From NCBI GenBank assembly GCA_028753945.1, contig JAPNXP010000010.1, positions 5,831,042 through 5,895,041 of the forward strand: a stretch of DNA of 64,000 nucleotides. The letters run 5' to 3'. Position numbers and translations under genes: made by a program. Positions 22,213-34,708 of the stretch are shown piece by piece; positions within the stretch are counted from its first letter, which is position 1; the number at the start of each line of letters is the position of its first letter. A model generated the notes under the pieces. That model did not search any database and was not told the origin of the DNA. It saw only the letters and a list, made by a program, of their open reading frames with translations. The DNA is from Hexactinellida sp. DTS-2022. Its lineage: Eukaryota > Porifera > Hexactinellida.

Positions 22213-22938
22213 ATGAGTATAATTACAATAAAATTATTCGTTATTTCACTTGTTGTTTATCCATTTCACCAATCTTTGAGACAATTTGGGAGATATTTAT
22301 TGACATTATTCGGTAAGTAATTAATGTATTTAATTTAAATAATTTAAATAATAATTCTTTTGCGCAACGAAATCTCTGAAATTTTAATTATATTTATTAA
22401 ATAAATTTAGTATCTTTTTGTTCCCAATTTAATATATATTTGTATTCTAGACTATTCCTTCACTTTGGGACAAATTATTTGCTTTTATTATAACGCGCGC
22501 ACCTCCTCCATTCAACGACTAAATTATTTCTCATTCTTTGTCGACAAATTATTTGCTTCTATTGTTCTATGGAATAACCTTGAGATATTTCTTTTTCATC
22601 AATAGTAAGTAATTGTAAATTCAATTGGTGTATTTAATTAATTAATTTAATAATATATCCTGTATTATAATTTAATAATATACAACACAATATATTAATG
22701 CGAATACAAATAATATTACAACAATTAAATATATCCTGTATAATAATTTAATAGTATGCCCTGTATTTAATTTAATAATATTATACAACAAAATAAGTTA
22801 AGGAATACGGTATCTCTTAGTTGCCACTTGAAAGTAAAATTTAATTTAATTTCAATTGAAAATGAAGGATTTTTTCTATTATACCTTGGACCCCAGGGCA
22901 TCTGTCATATTATTAAAAAATTAATTAATAAGTTATGA
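22213..22938 (+). CDS. Candidate three-exon small protein (unidentified)
   Basis: Three open segments with good splice signals join in phase. Exon 1 is 22213-22312 (ATG, then CG/GTAAGTAA). Exon 2 is 22451-22604 (TATTCTAG/ acceptor, ATA/GTAAGT donor, 50 codons without a stop). Exon 3 is 22821-22938 (TCTCTTAG/ acceptor, ending TGA). The product would be 123 residues. The N-terminus is hydrophobic (MSIITIKLFVISLVVYPFH) and could be a signal peptide; the rest is rich in Phe, Tyr, Leu and Ile. No domain is recognised. The two donors share GTAAGTAATT, and a similar donor recurs in each unit of the tandem duplication to the right. Chance assembly in AT-rich DNA is a real alternative. Confidence 0.33.
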
Positions 22939-23032
22939 TAACTTATAAGTTATAGAAGTATAAGTAATTAATAATGCGAATACAAATAATACAAAACACT
23001 TAAATATATCCGGATATCCTGTATTATAATTT

Positions 23033-23220
23033 AATAATATACAACACAATAATAATGTGATTACAAATAATACAAAACACTTATATATACCACGGATTTT
23101 AATAATATACAACACAATAATAATGTGATTACAAATAATACAAAACACTTATATATACCACGGATTTTAATAATATACAACACAATAATAATGTGAATAC
23201 AAATAATACAACAATACTTA
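23033..23220. repeat. 68-bp tandem repeat
   Basis: Units start AATAATATACAACACAATAA at 23033, 23101 and 23169. The first two are nearly identical and the third is partial. Looser relatives extend left to about 22660. Confidence 0.9.
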
Positions 23221-23859
23221 TAACTCATGCATTCATTTGTAATATAATTTATTAATACTCTATTGGTCTGGCCAACGAATAGAGTTTAGTAAACAGTAAA
23301 CAAATTGAATAGCAACTGTCATACACAAATCTATAAGTAAATATCAACAATATAACAACACATTTCATTTGTAATCATTATTAAAGCTCTTATTTAACAA
23401 ATTGAATTGCTACTATTAATTCCAACTTTTAATAAATACAAATAATAAGAATACCGAACTTTATAAATTAATATAACATATATGCAGTTAATAAATTATA
23501 ATTCATTTGTTGATGTATTTATTTAATTCCATACAAATATGCTAATGATCTGCCTATAATAATATATACCAAATTGGGTATACCTAACTCACATTATTGA
23601 CATTTTAAGTCCACATACAAATACCATTGGTCCATTAATGTGATACCATGGGGCGAATTCATTAGTGGGATAAGGGATTAATTGCTAGCCATTCGAATTA
23701 AGTAGTTAATTATATTTGTGTCACAATTGTATACATATTTATTATAATATTTATTGTATGTTTCTATTTTGTACAACTATTGGTTTCTCTTGGTTCTACA
23801 CACCTTACGTGTAAAGATATGCTACAACAGTAAGTAATTGTAAATGTTTAATTATGTAT

Positions 23860-24390
23860 TTAGTTAGTTAGTTAGTTATTAATTTTATTATGTATTTAGT
23901 TAGATAGTTAGTTAGTTAGTTAGTTGGTTAGTTAGTTAGTTAGTTATTAATTTTATTATTTTAGTTAGTTGGTTAATAGTTAGTTAGTTATTAATTAATT
24001 TAAATATTTTGGTTAGCTAGTTATTTAGTTATTAATTTAAATATTTTGGTTAGCTAGTTAGTTTGTTAGTTATTAAATTAAGAGTTTACTTATACAGCGA
24101 TCATCGGTAGCACCGATCTTCGGCGTTTGTATAATAAATCCTGGCTAGTTTCTACCGATTGTTTTTTTATGTTTATAAAAAACACCATCGCTAGAAACTA
24201 GCCAGGTTTTATTATACAAACGCCGATGATTGGTGCGACCGATGATCGCTGTATAAGTAAATTCTTAATTTAATTATTTTAGTTAGTTAGTTATAAATTT
24301 AATTATTTTAGTTAGTTAGTTAGTTGGTTAGTTTGTTAGTTATTAATTTAATTATGTTAGTTAGTTAGTCAGTTAGTTAGTTAGTAGTTT
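23860..24390. repeat. TTAG microsatellite arrays, unit 1
   Basis: Interrupted (TTAG)n with TTGG variants and ATTAATTTAATTATTT spacers, split by the hairpin at 24078-24268. Matching arrays lie at 25358-26030 and 27005-27185. Confidence 0.9.
24078..24268. mobile_element. Foldback hairpin element, copy 1
   Basis: Near-perfect inverted repeat with arms of about 85 bases. The left arm starts TTTACTTATACAGCGATCAT, the centre is a short T/A-rich loop around TTTTTTTATGTTTATAAAAAA, and the right arm ends GATCGCTGTATAAGTAAA. CTGGCTAGTTTCTACCGAT pairs with ATCGCTAGAAACTAGCCAG. It would fold into a long RNA hairpin if transcribed. Confidence 0.9.
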
Positions 24391-25362
24391 TTTAAATTAA
24401 TATTTACTTTAATTAAATAATTTAATGTTTCAATTTGCATCTTAAACATTCAACTTAATCTGAGGGCATTTAACTTTAAATGACATTATATTAACTATCA
24501 AATAAACAAGGCGAATACAAATTAAATAACAAGACACTTAACCAAGGAATTATCCAGGAGCATGATTTTTGGAAAATTTGAATTTACGAGCGAGAAAATT
24601 TGGAATCCTCTCCTATACCGTAACATTAATTTGTGATTTAGGCGTATGAAAATTGGATCATGCCAGGATTAGGAGCGTATTTACAAATGGCTGTATAATA
24701 CACTGCACTTAACTAATGCAATTCAATTGTAATTAATTATTAATACTCCGAATGACCTGATCAATCAATAGAGCTGTTAGTAAACAATAAACAAATGAAT
24801 TGCAACTGTTAATTGCAACTTCTAATAAATACAAATTCATAAGGATTATTGACATCCTAAGTCCACATATACATACGAATACCATTGGTCCATTAATGTG
24901 ATACCATGGGGCGAATTTATTAGTGGAATAAGGGATTAATTGCTAGCCATTCGAATTAAGTAGAGCGGTTAATATAACTTGATTAATTCATTGAATAATA
25001 ACCAACTATTGAATAATTCAGGATTATTGGTCATTTGTTATAAGTGAATCTTCAAGTAAATATACTGGTATAATACATACGTTACGTATCTTATAATTAT
25101 GTTATAGAATATCTGCAATTATCTATTAAAAATCACAATTGGAAAAATACATTATAACGATACAAGTTTATCTATTTATAATTCAATGAATTAGTCAACT
25201 AAGGCCCGGTTAATTATATTTTTGTCCCAATTGTATACGTATTTATTATAATATTTATTATATGTTTCTATTTGTACAACTATTGGTTTCTCTTGGTTCT
25301 ACACACCTTACGTGTAATGATATGCTACAACAGTAAGTAATTGTAAATGTTTTATTATGTAT

Positions 25363-25395
<33 letters not shown>

Positions 25396-25440
25396 ATTTA
25401 GTTAGATAGTTAGTTAGTATTTAGTTATTAATTTAATTAT

Positions 25441-25471
<31 letters not shown>

Positions 25472-25670
25472 TTAATTTTATTATGTATTTAGTTAGATAG
25501 TTAGTTAGTTAGTTAGTTGGTTAGTTAGTTAGTTAGTTATTAATTTAATTATTTTAGTTAGTTGGTTAATAGTTAGTTAGTTATTAATTAATTTAAATAT
25601 TTTGGTTAGCTAGTTATTTAGTTATTAATTTAAATATTTTGGTTAGCTAGTTAGTTTGTTAGTTATTAAA

Positions 25671-25859
25671 TTAAGAGTTTACTTATACAGCGATCATCGG
25701 TAGCACCGATCTTCGGGTTTGTATAATAAAACCTGGCTAGTTTCTACCGATTGTTTTTTTATGTTTATAAAAAACACCATCGCTAGAAACTAGCCAGGTA
25801 GGTTATACAAACGCCGATGATTGGTGCGACCGATGATCGCTGTATAAGTAAATTCTTAA
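25671..25859. mobile_element. Foldback hairpin element, copy 2
   Basis: Same element in the second duplication unit, with a few base changes and AGGTAGGTTATACAAACG in the right arm. Confidence 0.9.
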
Positions 25860-27679
25860 TTTAATAATTTTAGTTAGTTAGTTATAAATTTAATTATTTT
25901 AGTTAGTTAGTTAGTTGGTCAGTTAGTTAGTTGGTTAGTTAGTTGGTTAGTTAGTTGGTTAGTTAGTTGGTTAGTTTGTTAGTTATTAATTTAATTATGT
26001 TAGTTAGTTAGTCAGTTAGTTAGTTAGTAGTTATTTTAATTAATATTTACTTTAATTAAATAATTTATTGTTTCAATTTGCATCTTAAACATTCAACTTA
26101 ATCTGAGGGCATTTAACTTTAAATGACATTATATTAACTATCAAATAAACAAGGCGAATACAAATTAAATAACAAGACATTTAAACAAGGAATTATCCAG
26201 GAGCATGATTTTTGGAAAATTTGAATTTACGAGCGAGAAAATTTGGAATCCTCTCCTATACCGTAACATTAATTTGTGATTTAGGCGTATGAAAATTGGA
26301 TCATACCAGGATTAGGAGCGTATTTACAAATGGCTGTATAATACACTGCACTTAACTAATGCAATTCAATTGTAATTAATTATTAATACTCCGAATGACC
26401 TGATCAATCAATAGAGCTGTTAGTAAACAATAAACAAATGAATTGCAACTGTTAATTGCAACTTCTAATAAATACAAATTCATAAGGATTATTGAAATCC
26501 TAAGTCCACATATACATACGAATAACCATTGGTCCATAAATGTGATACCATGGGGCGAATTTATTAGTTGGGATAAGGGATTAATTGCTAGCCATTCGAA
26601 TTAAGTAGAGCGGTTAATATAAGTTGATTAATTCATTGAATAATTACCAACTATTGAATAATTCAGGATTATTGGTCATTTGTTATAAGTGAATCTTCAA
26701 GTAAATATACTGGTATAATACGTACGTTACGTATCTTATAATTATGTTATAGAATATCTGCAATTATCTATTAAAAATCACAATTGGAAAAATACATTAT
26801 AACGATACAAGTTTATCTATTTATAATTCAATGAATTAGTCAACTAAGGCCCGGTTAATTATATTTTTGTCCCAATTGTATACATATTTATTATAATATT
26901 TGTTGTATTGTTTCTATTTAAGTACAACTATTGGTTTCTCTTGGTTCTACACACCTTACGTGTAAAGATATGCTTCAACAGTAAGTAATTGTAAATGTTT
27001 AATTATGTATTTAGTTAGATAGTTAGTTAGTTAGTTAGTTATTAATTTGGTTAGTATAGTTAGTAATTAGTTAGTTAGTCAGTTAGTTAGTTAGTTAGTT
27101 ATTTATTTAACTATGTTAGTTAGTTAATTAGTAATTTAGTTAGTAATTTGGTTAGTAATTTAGTTAGTTAGTTAGTTAGATAGTTATTTTAATTAAATAT
27201 TATATATAATTTACTTTAGTTATTTATAATTTATTAATTTAATTTGTTATTGCAATTTGTGCCTTAAATATTCAACATGATTCTATAGTACATACTTTAA
27301 CTGACATTATATTAACTATTAAATAAACAACACAAAAACAATGCGAATAGAATATAAATAACAACACACTTAATTCACGCAAATCATTTGTAAATAAATA
27401 ACTAGAGTTCCTATTTACAGACAAACCAATAAAACTATTAGTAAACATAAATTGTATAATACCTATATAATGTAGAACACTGCAATAAATAAATGGGCAA
27501 ATTTGAATAATACCCTGCCATATATTGTCGCTTAATCAATTTTACCTTGTATACCAAATAAAGTATACCTCATTACTATATTGACATCATGTGTCCACAT
27601 ACAAATAACTATATGTTAATTAATTAATGAGATTACATCAAACTGGTGTGTTTCATTAAAGGGGCGGTGGGAGGGTGGG

Positions 27680-28598
27680 GTACCCCAACAAATTTATTTG
27701 ATACCATTCACATTCCAATCTCCCATTATGGTATCCTTGTTCCTGTTTGCACCGATTGAATTGTGATAAGCATAAGAAGATTTATAAACTTGGATATACA
27801 GTAACCCGGGGACCGGTGAAAATGGCCTCAATTGTGAAATAAATTAATGTTTATATATATTATATGAATTCAACGGGACTTAAAAGGTGTCCGAAATCGG
27901 AGTGGCCGCTTATTCGCTATTAGATTCCACTGATATCAGAAACCCTCCATGATTAGTCAGAGCCTCGATATTTAAACTTCCTAACTGTACTAACTGTTCC
28001 TAACTTGAAATTGCTTGCGACTGTAATTATAATGCGTAACATGATCCCGATTAGGGTCTATATAATGATACTCGGTTGATAAGTAGAGCATCTCAAACCG
28101 AGTAATCGAAGCGGTGAAAGTAACTTTACCGGTCATTGGTTAGTCGGAGGTTCGATCGGTCTCACTTCTTTGGAGAGCAATCAACTGGGAATACCTCATT
28201 CCCTCTATGGCTATTATTGTCCTTGTTCATTCGACCTGATATCAATTTAACCTGTTCGTATTGACGAGGTTCTACCCAGCATATTTTCCTACTCATGATA
28301 GCAAATTTGATTATCTCGTTATAACGAAATGCTTGTAAATTCCTTCGTTATATATCCGGATATTCGTTATATAAAGCGGATAATTATTAAGCATTTATTG
28401 CTCTTGGGGAAAACCCCGTTATAAGCGGTTATTTCGTTATATCCGATTTCGTAAATAGCTTTCAGTGGGAGGGTGGGAGGAAGCTTTAATCGTCTTTTGT
28501 ATAATAAATACAATTTGGACTTACCATTCAATAACGTTGTATTTAACTGTGACTTTTCAATAACTATATTTGAGTCATTCACAATCTAATAATTTTAT
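27680..28598. other. Gene-free stretch with a tRNA-like segment and an eroded element
   Basis: No gene seen. At 28070-28165 an 8-bp stem (ACTCGGTT/AACCGAGT) and a box-B-like GGTTCGATC (28149-28157) suggest a tRNA-derived SINE relic. From about 28300 to 28460 there is a decayed TTCGTTATA-type palindromic element. Confidence 0.35.
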
Positions 28599-28783
28599 AA
28601 GAATTTACTTATACAGCGATCATCGGTAGCACCGATCTTCGGCGTTTGTATAATAAAACCTGGCTAGTTTCTACCGATTGTTTTTTTATGTTTATAAAAA
28701 ACACCATCGCTAGAAACTAGCCAGGTAGGTTACTACAAACGCCGATGATCGGTGCGACCGATGATCGCTGTATAAGTAAACTC
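28599..28783. mobile_element. Foldback hairpin element, copy 3
   Basis: Dispersed copy outside the tandem duplication. It shares the AGGTAGGTTA variant with copy 2, which suggests a close relationship. Confidence 0.9.
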
Positions 28784-29379
28784 ATTTTATATTTATGTAT
28801 TGTACACAATATTTAAATCCGAACTTCATTACATCGAAACTGGTTACAGTGAATCACGTTAGGTTGAATATTAGGCTAAATTACGTTAGGCAAAATTACG
28901 TTAGGGCAAATGTTAGGCCAAATTACGTTAGGGCGAACGGCCAACGAAAACTATTAAACAGTGGAAGCCGCTAAATTGGGAGAGGGTTAATTGTGACGAA
29001 GTATTGGAAAGTTTTGTTATCTAATATTATAATTAACAAAGGTTAATTAATCTGATAACCGGAGAATGGCTATAGCTTAATCCGAGGCGTCGCGATTAAT
29101 TAAGCGGCTTCCACTGTAATAACTGTAATGGGGATTAATGAAGATTGATATGAAGATTAATGAAGATGATAATGGAAATGAAGATTAATGGAAAAGTATT
29201 AAGAAAGCTTGCTCCGTTGTCCGTCTGTTTGTCTGTCCGTCCGTGTGTCTGTTTGTGGAAATCAAGATTGAAATGAAGACCATGGATATGAAGATTGAAG
29301 ATTAAAGAATATGGAAATGAAGATCAATGAAGATGATATTGAAACGAAGATCATGGAAATCAAGATTTGTCCTCGAGTT

Positions 29380-29800
29380 GTCGAGTTGTTGATTTGTCGA
29401 ATTGGTACCTCGTTGCACGGTACACTAATTACCCCGAATCTCTGAGTTGTTGAGTTGTTGTTGTTGATTTGGTACCTCGTTGCACGGTACACTAATTACC
29501 CCGAATCTCTGAGTTGCAATATACCAATTTTTATAAATGAAAGTAAACTCAGCGTTTCGAGGTTGTTAGAATGGTCGCGAGTTGTTGTTGTTGTCGAGTT
29601 GTCGATTTGGTACCTCGTTGCACGGTACACTAATTACCTCGGATCTCTGAGTTGCAATGTACCAATTTTTATAAATGAAAGTAAACTCAGCGTTTCGAGG
29701 TTGTTAGAATGGTCGCGAGTTGTTGTTGTTGTCGAGTTGTAGTTGTTGATTTGGTACCTCGTTGCACGGTACACTAATTACCCCGAATCACTGAGTTGCA
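29380..29800. repeat. Tandem repeat of about 140 bp
   Basis: GGTACCTCGTTGCACGGTAC recurs at about 29403, 29470, 29609 and 29754. The full unit also contains CTCTGAGTTGCAATATACC and GTTTCGAGGTTGTTAGAATG. The short open frames here come from the repeat and are not considered genes. Confidence 0.85.
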
Positions 29801-31077
29801 ATATATTATATAATGCGCTATTTAACCGTATTACGTTAGGCCGCCTTTGGTAGGTTAAGCCGAATTACGTACCATTTATTATTCATTGTTGTGTATATTA
29901 CAGTAGGTACATCAGAATAGGAATGCCTTTAACTTTTAATCTGACTGCATTATCATATACCATAAAATATGAATATTCACAGTGAATCATTGCATTATCA
30001 GTTAGCTAAGTTAATACCCGTTGTTCATTTTGAATCAGTTTGGTTAATCGGCAACCCTTAAGAGCCTAGGTCCATTAATGGGGTCAAGAGATAAGTTAGG
30101 GAATCTCAGATAAGCTCTTGCCCCCCTTCAACCGTTGGCTCGCGGTAGGGGAAAGGTACAGAGTGTGTCCCAAGTGCACTCACAGCTAGCTACCCTAGGG
30201 GCGAGCCATGGGGATAAATTTGTGATAGATTTTTCAGTTAAATTTCTTTATTTTGAGTTAAATTTGTCATAGATTTTCAGTAAAATTTGTCATAGATTTT
30301 CAGCTAAATTTTCAGTTATATTTGTCATATATTATGAGTTGAATTTGTCATAGATTATCAGCTATAATTTGTAGTACAAACATACTATAATTAAGTGAAT
30401 AAATATCATTAGAAATTTTTAAATTTTATCTAAATAATGCCCCCTCCCAAATAATTTTGGTTGGGCTACCCCCGCGTGTAGCTAGCTGCAGCCCTGAGGG
30501 ACCAACCTATATACAGTAGAAACAGTATTATACAGACATTTGTAAATTCGCTCCTATTTCTAGTTTACACAGGGTTTCATCCAGGCGGGCGCAACGTAAT
30601 TTTGAAAGGAAACTTTTCTAGGCTTTTCTAGACTTTTCTAAAATCGAGAAATGCTCTCATATACGTAATACAAATTGAGTATTTTAGGCGCATTTGAGCG
30701 AGCTCTAACTTGATCTAAGCGCGCATGAAAATTTTGCCTGGATGAAAGCCTGAACCTACATACAGTAGAGTATCTATAAACCGATTGTTTTTTTATGTTT
30801 ATAAAAAACACCATCGGTAGAAACTAGCCAGGTTATTTAATACAAACGCCGATGATCAGTGGATGAGTAAATTCTTAGATTATTAACTTAACAATGTATC
30901 TTTAAATATTACATTAACTTAATAAAGTTTCTATAATAAAATATTAACTATAAAAACTTAATAAATACACAAATATATTAACTTAATATAGTATGTATTA
31001 TTATTATATTAACTTAATTAAGTAGTATCTATAATATAGTATTGACTTATTATAGTATCTTTAAATATACTATTAAC
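29801..31077. other. Intergenic, little recognisable
   Basis: AT-rich with a short imperfect repeat of TTTGTCATAGATTTTCAG (30225-30365) and a half copy of the foldback hairpin at about 30776-30878. No coding signal. Confidence 0.5.
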
Positions 31078-33071
31078 TTACTGTTGTTTCATTGCCATTA
31101 CTCGTTGAGTTCGTCTGGATTTCATTTGTTTCATTCTATCCCTATATTTTTCTTGCAATTTCTTCTCACTTCTGCGATCACAACAACAACAAATGAGAGA
31201 TAGTATCAACGCACTACCAACACAAACAACTGAAATTACAGCTACGCAAAGTCCCATTATTATATACCATCGAGTCAATACTATTACTGTAACAATAACA
31301 GTTCCATTACCTATTTGAAAACCATTGCTAGCGATACAAGTATACTCCCCTGCATTATATTCTGTTGATGAGTCGAATTGTAATATGCCAGCTAGGGAGT
31401 AAGGGCCTTGAGTAGAACTTGTTGGAACCTGGTTACCGTTATGGTACCATGTTATGTCTGTGGGTATGGGGTTTCCACCTGTTGGACATATTACAGTAGT
31501 CGGTCCAAATACCAAGTTTACCTGGAAATGTTTTAATAAGAAATTCGAAATTATAAATGGAATTATAGTAGAATCTGGTTAAAACGAATTTCGGTTAATA
31601 CGAACACTATTTAAGTCCCCTTGAAAGCCTTTTTCAATACAAATGATATTGGTTAATAAGAATTTTGACGGTCCCCTGGTGTTCGTACTAACGAGATTTT
31701 TCTATAAGTCATATTAAAATGCTTTCAATAATACAGTAGATATCGGTTATAAGAACACCGGTTATAATAACATGCCGGATATAAAAGATTCTACTGGAAA
31801 ACAGTTGCCATATTTCCTATATATTTATTATAAGAACATTATATGCAGTTCCCGACGATGTTCTTATAACCGGCATCCACTGTATTTAATACTTGGAGTT
31901 ACTTATATATCGGCCAACACTTTTCTATTTTTACAAAATAAAAATAAATAAATAATAATACGAACTAACCTGTTGAATGGATCCAGTAAGAACATAAGGA
32001 GGTACATAATCAGTGAGAATTAAGTTCCCACGACTTGAGTTAATAACTTCGCCAAACAAGGAATATTCACAAGTGTACTCTCCTATATCGATTGCAGTTA
32101 GATTCGTAATAAGCAGAGTCGAGTTGTAAGCAAACGAAGCAACTGTATACCTAGAGTAAGAATTTTAATAATTTTTATAATTAAACATTAAATACAGTAG
32201 AACATTGTTAATACGAGAATTTTTATAAACTACAAATAGATAAAAAGTAAATACAGTAGAACCTCGTTAGTAGGAGGAACACGGATAATACGAATTTTCG
32301 GATAATACGAACATATTGAGACGGTTCCCTGGTGTTATATTAACCAAAGTCTACTGTATAACTGAGTTTCCCTAATGTTAAGTACATAACTTGTTATTAT
32401 AGTTATTATTATCAACCTCATATCGGCCACACATTTTAAATTAACAAAGTTGAAATTAATGTCTAAAAATGACCTTTATAGTGACTTTAAATTCACCCTA
32501 ATTAATAAAGCAGAAAATTATCTGTTATAACAATACAGTAATTATAAGTTTTATAGTTTACAAACCTTTCATAATTTGGGTCCAAATCTGTTTCTCCTCT
32601 TTTCCACACAAAGGTCCCTCCTCCCTTATTGACAACACAATCAAATGTAACCGTACCTCCTAGGTTACGCGACTGGGCAATAGGAATTCGTATGAAATCA
32701 GCTACGTCACGTACAATAAGTGTGGCCGTTATAGAAATGGAACTACCGTTTGATATTTGTGTCGCTTTACAAGTCACAGTTCCACTATCAGTTAGCTCAA
32801 CCGAGTCAATTGTCATTCTATAAAGCGTGGCAAATGGTGAAATCCCTGAACCGAATGAATATCCATTTATGTTCGGTATACATTGTGTTCCACAGGTGAA
32901 AATATTCGTGTTATGAGTCCAAGTTATTATTACTGGTGAATCGTATGAAATCCAACAATCGAATTCGGCAGGTAATTGTATTGAAATTGTTAGATCATTG
33001 ATTGACGAATAGAAACTTAGCGAATGAGCGAGTGTGAATATCCATGGTAAAAACAAGTAATTATATCTCAT
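31078..33071 (-). CDS. Three-immunoglobulin-domain membrane receptor, three exons
   Basis: Exons 33071-32566, 32150-31970 and 31521-31078 (GT-AG, phases 2 and 0) give 376 residues. A signal peptide (about 1-17, LFLPWIFTLAHS) is followed by three Ig-like domains. Domain 1 ends in DSGTVTCKA. Domain 2 crosses intron 1 and ends in DIGEYTCEY. Domain 3 has W254 and the pair C241/C291 (AGEYTCIAS). A membrane helix follows at about 315-340 with CCCC at 340-343, then a short, strongly basic tail without obvious signalling motifs. It would act in adhesion or recognition at the cell surface. The family member is unknown. Both introns contain palindromic elements (32254-32356; 31565-31704 and 31734-31882). 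Confidence 0.87.
31734..31882. mobile_element. Palindromic element, CAGTAGATATCGGTTATAAG type
   Basis: TA-flanked, starts CAGTAGATATCGGTTATAAG and ends CTTATAACCGGCATCCACTG, in the receptor's intron 2. GGTTATAAGAACA recurs inside it. A decayed relative lies near 13945-14020. Confidence 0.75.
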
Positions 33072-33106
33072 TTATGCTAAATTAAAAAGTTTGTAGTCAA
33101 GTTATA

Positions 33107-33256
33107 GAGTTTACTTATACAGCGATCATCGGCGTTTGTATTAAAAACCTGGCTACTTTCTACCGATTGTTTTTTATGTTTGTAAAAAAAACCCATCGGT
33201 AGAAACTAGCGAGGTTATTTAATACAAACGCGATGATAGGTGGATAAGTAAATTCA
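33107..33256. mobile_element. Foldback hairpin element, copy 4 (shortened)
   Basis: Starts 41 bases upstream of the receptor's ATG (on its strand). Left arm TTTACTTATACAGCGATCAT, centre TTTTTTATGTTTGTAAAAAAA, right arm ends ATAAGTAAATTCAT. It lacks the GTAGCACCGATC segment. Confidence 0.8.
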
Positions 33257-33471
33257 TTGTGAATATATTTTGAACTGTATATCCATAGTACGTACCAGTT
33301 ATAAATGAAACTATAGTTAGTATGTTGTATGACGGTTTACTTACCTCTATTACTATAACCATAATTAACCATGGATACTATAACTATCCATGACGGTTTT
33401 CATACCGTCATTGCTATGGCTTCAAACTTTATACTTCCTATTACAATCTATTCCTAACTTAATCCATTGTA

Positions 33472-34053
33472 CAGTAGAACCTCGTTAGTAGGAAAACCAG
33501 GGGACCGTCAAAATGCGATCGCCTTATCCGGAATTCTTATAAACCAATATCATTTGTAATGAAAGGGTTTTGAAGGGGACTGAAATAGTGTTCGTATCAG
33601 GGTTGATAAAAATCATGATTTTTTTAAAAAAATCAAAAAAATCCGATTTTTTTGATTTAAATCAGATTTTTTTGATTTAAATCAGAATTTTGATTTTAAT
33701 TGTGTTTTTTTTGCAATCTATATCACACTGGCGTATATTATTTGGCTAATAGATTAATTACATTGTTAATGACTCATTATCAATGTAATTTGACTCATTA
33801 TCAATGTATTTTCTTTTCTTTTCGCAAAAAACAATAGACATAAATAATCTGATTTAAATCAAAAAAGTCCGACTTTTTTGATTTAAATCAGACTTCTTTG
33901 ATTAAAATCAGAGATTTGATTAAAATCATGATTTTTATTAATAAAAATCATTGATTTAAATCATGATTTAAATCAATGATTTAAATCACTTGATTTAAAT
34001 CAAACAACCCTGGTTCGTATTAACCGGATTTTCGTACTAACGAGGTTCTACTG
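33472..34053. mobile_element. Palindromic CAGTAGAACCTCG element split by a hAT-type insertion
   Basis: Outer element starts CAGTAGAACCTCGTTAGTAG and ends CTAACGAGGTTCTACTG, flanked by TA. It is interrupted at 33597-34012 by a separate element. Confidence 0.88.
33597..34012. mobile_element. hAT-type non-autonomous element, GATTTAAATC-rich
   Basis: Ends CAGGGTTG and CAACCCTG, flanked by an exact 8-base duplication GTTCGTAT (33589-33596 and 34013-34020). The interior is made of GATTTAAATC and ATCATGATTT repeats in both orientations. Eight-base duplications and CAG...CTG ends are typical of hAT transposons. Confidence 0.88.
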
Positions 34054-34240
34054 TAGTCGGTCCTCAAATATGCAAATTATTAGAAATACAAACAAAAATT
34101 TATCGATCATAAATAATTTCTTTATAAACTAATTCTATAAAGAATGTCACATGCTGCTACTACTCAAATCAAAATTGGCAAATTCACCTTTTAGCTACTA
34201 CATATCTACAATAAATACACAAACAATCTGGAATAATAAC

Positions 34241-34652
34241 TCAATTGAGATAATATTTCATTTGCATTGCCCCTTTCTTCTTATTCTGATAAGGATTAGC
34301 TTTGAAAGGCATTGCCTCTGCCTGTTTATGTCTCTCCTCTTTAGTGTCGGTTGCACAAATATTATCTGCCAAATGTTGTTGCAGCATAACTGGTTTAGAA
34401 ACGTTATTCCTTTGCCAAGCATGTCCTTGGGCGAACTGATTCATAAGTTTGTTTGCTTTCAAATGATAACTCACTTTGTCTTTTAATTCCACCAAAACAT
34501 CGTTAAGCGATTCGATACAGTATAAGCATACTTCGTGTTTGGAAACTTCTGATTGGTTGATTGTTTCGATTAAGTCGGTTATAAGTTGGCGCGCTTCTGC
34601 TATTTCTCCTTTGTCGGAGAGTTTTCTCGCTTCTTCAAGAACCTAGGAATCG

Positions 34653-34708
<56 letters not shown>

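Larger units (their letters stand above)
23598..27600. repeat. Large tandem duplication, about three units
   Basis: The block CCATTGGTCCATTAATGTGA...ATTCGAATTAAGTAG begins units near 23598, 24851 and 26493, with a diverged trace near 27580. Each unit holds a roughly 110-base conserved segment (TTGGTTTCTCTTGGTTCTAC...ATGCTACAACAGTAAGTAATTG) followed by a TTAG array. Units 1 and 2 also hold a long hairpin and a dispersed repeat ending GGCTGTATAATACACTGCA; unit 3 lacks the hairpin. Units 2 and 3 share an insertion of about 250 bases after AAGTAG (24964-25216 in unit 2) that unit 1 lacks. Confidence 0.85.

Noticed and set aside
22933-23148. 71-codon minus-strand frame
   Set aside because: It lies inside the 68-bp tandem repeat and its repeated peptide follows the repeat unit.
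23033-23220. CRISPR-like array
   Set aside because: Repeats are directly adjacent with no unique spacers, and the DNA is eukaryotic.
23860-27185. TTAG arrays as telomeric DNA
   Set aside because: The unit is TTAG, not TTAGGG or TTAGG, and it is interspersed with genes and transposons.
29262-29742. Frames on both strands
   Set aside because: They follow the 140-bp tandem repeat; no splice or coding signals.
34151-34486. Plus-strand frame opposite the last VWA exon
   Set aside because: Shadow of the well-supported minus-strand exon.
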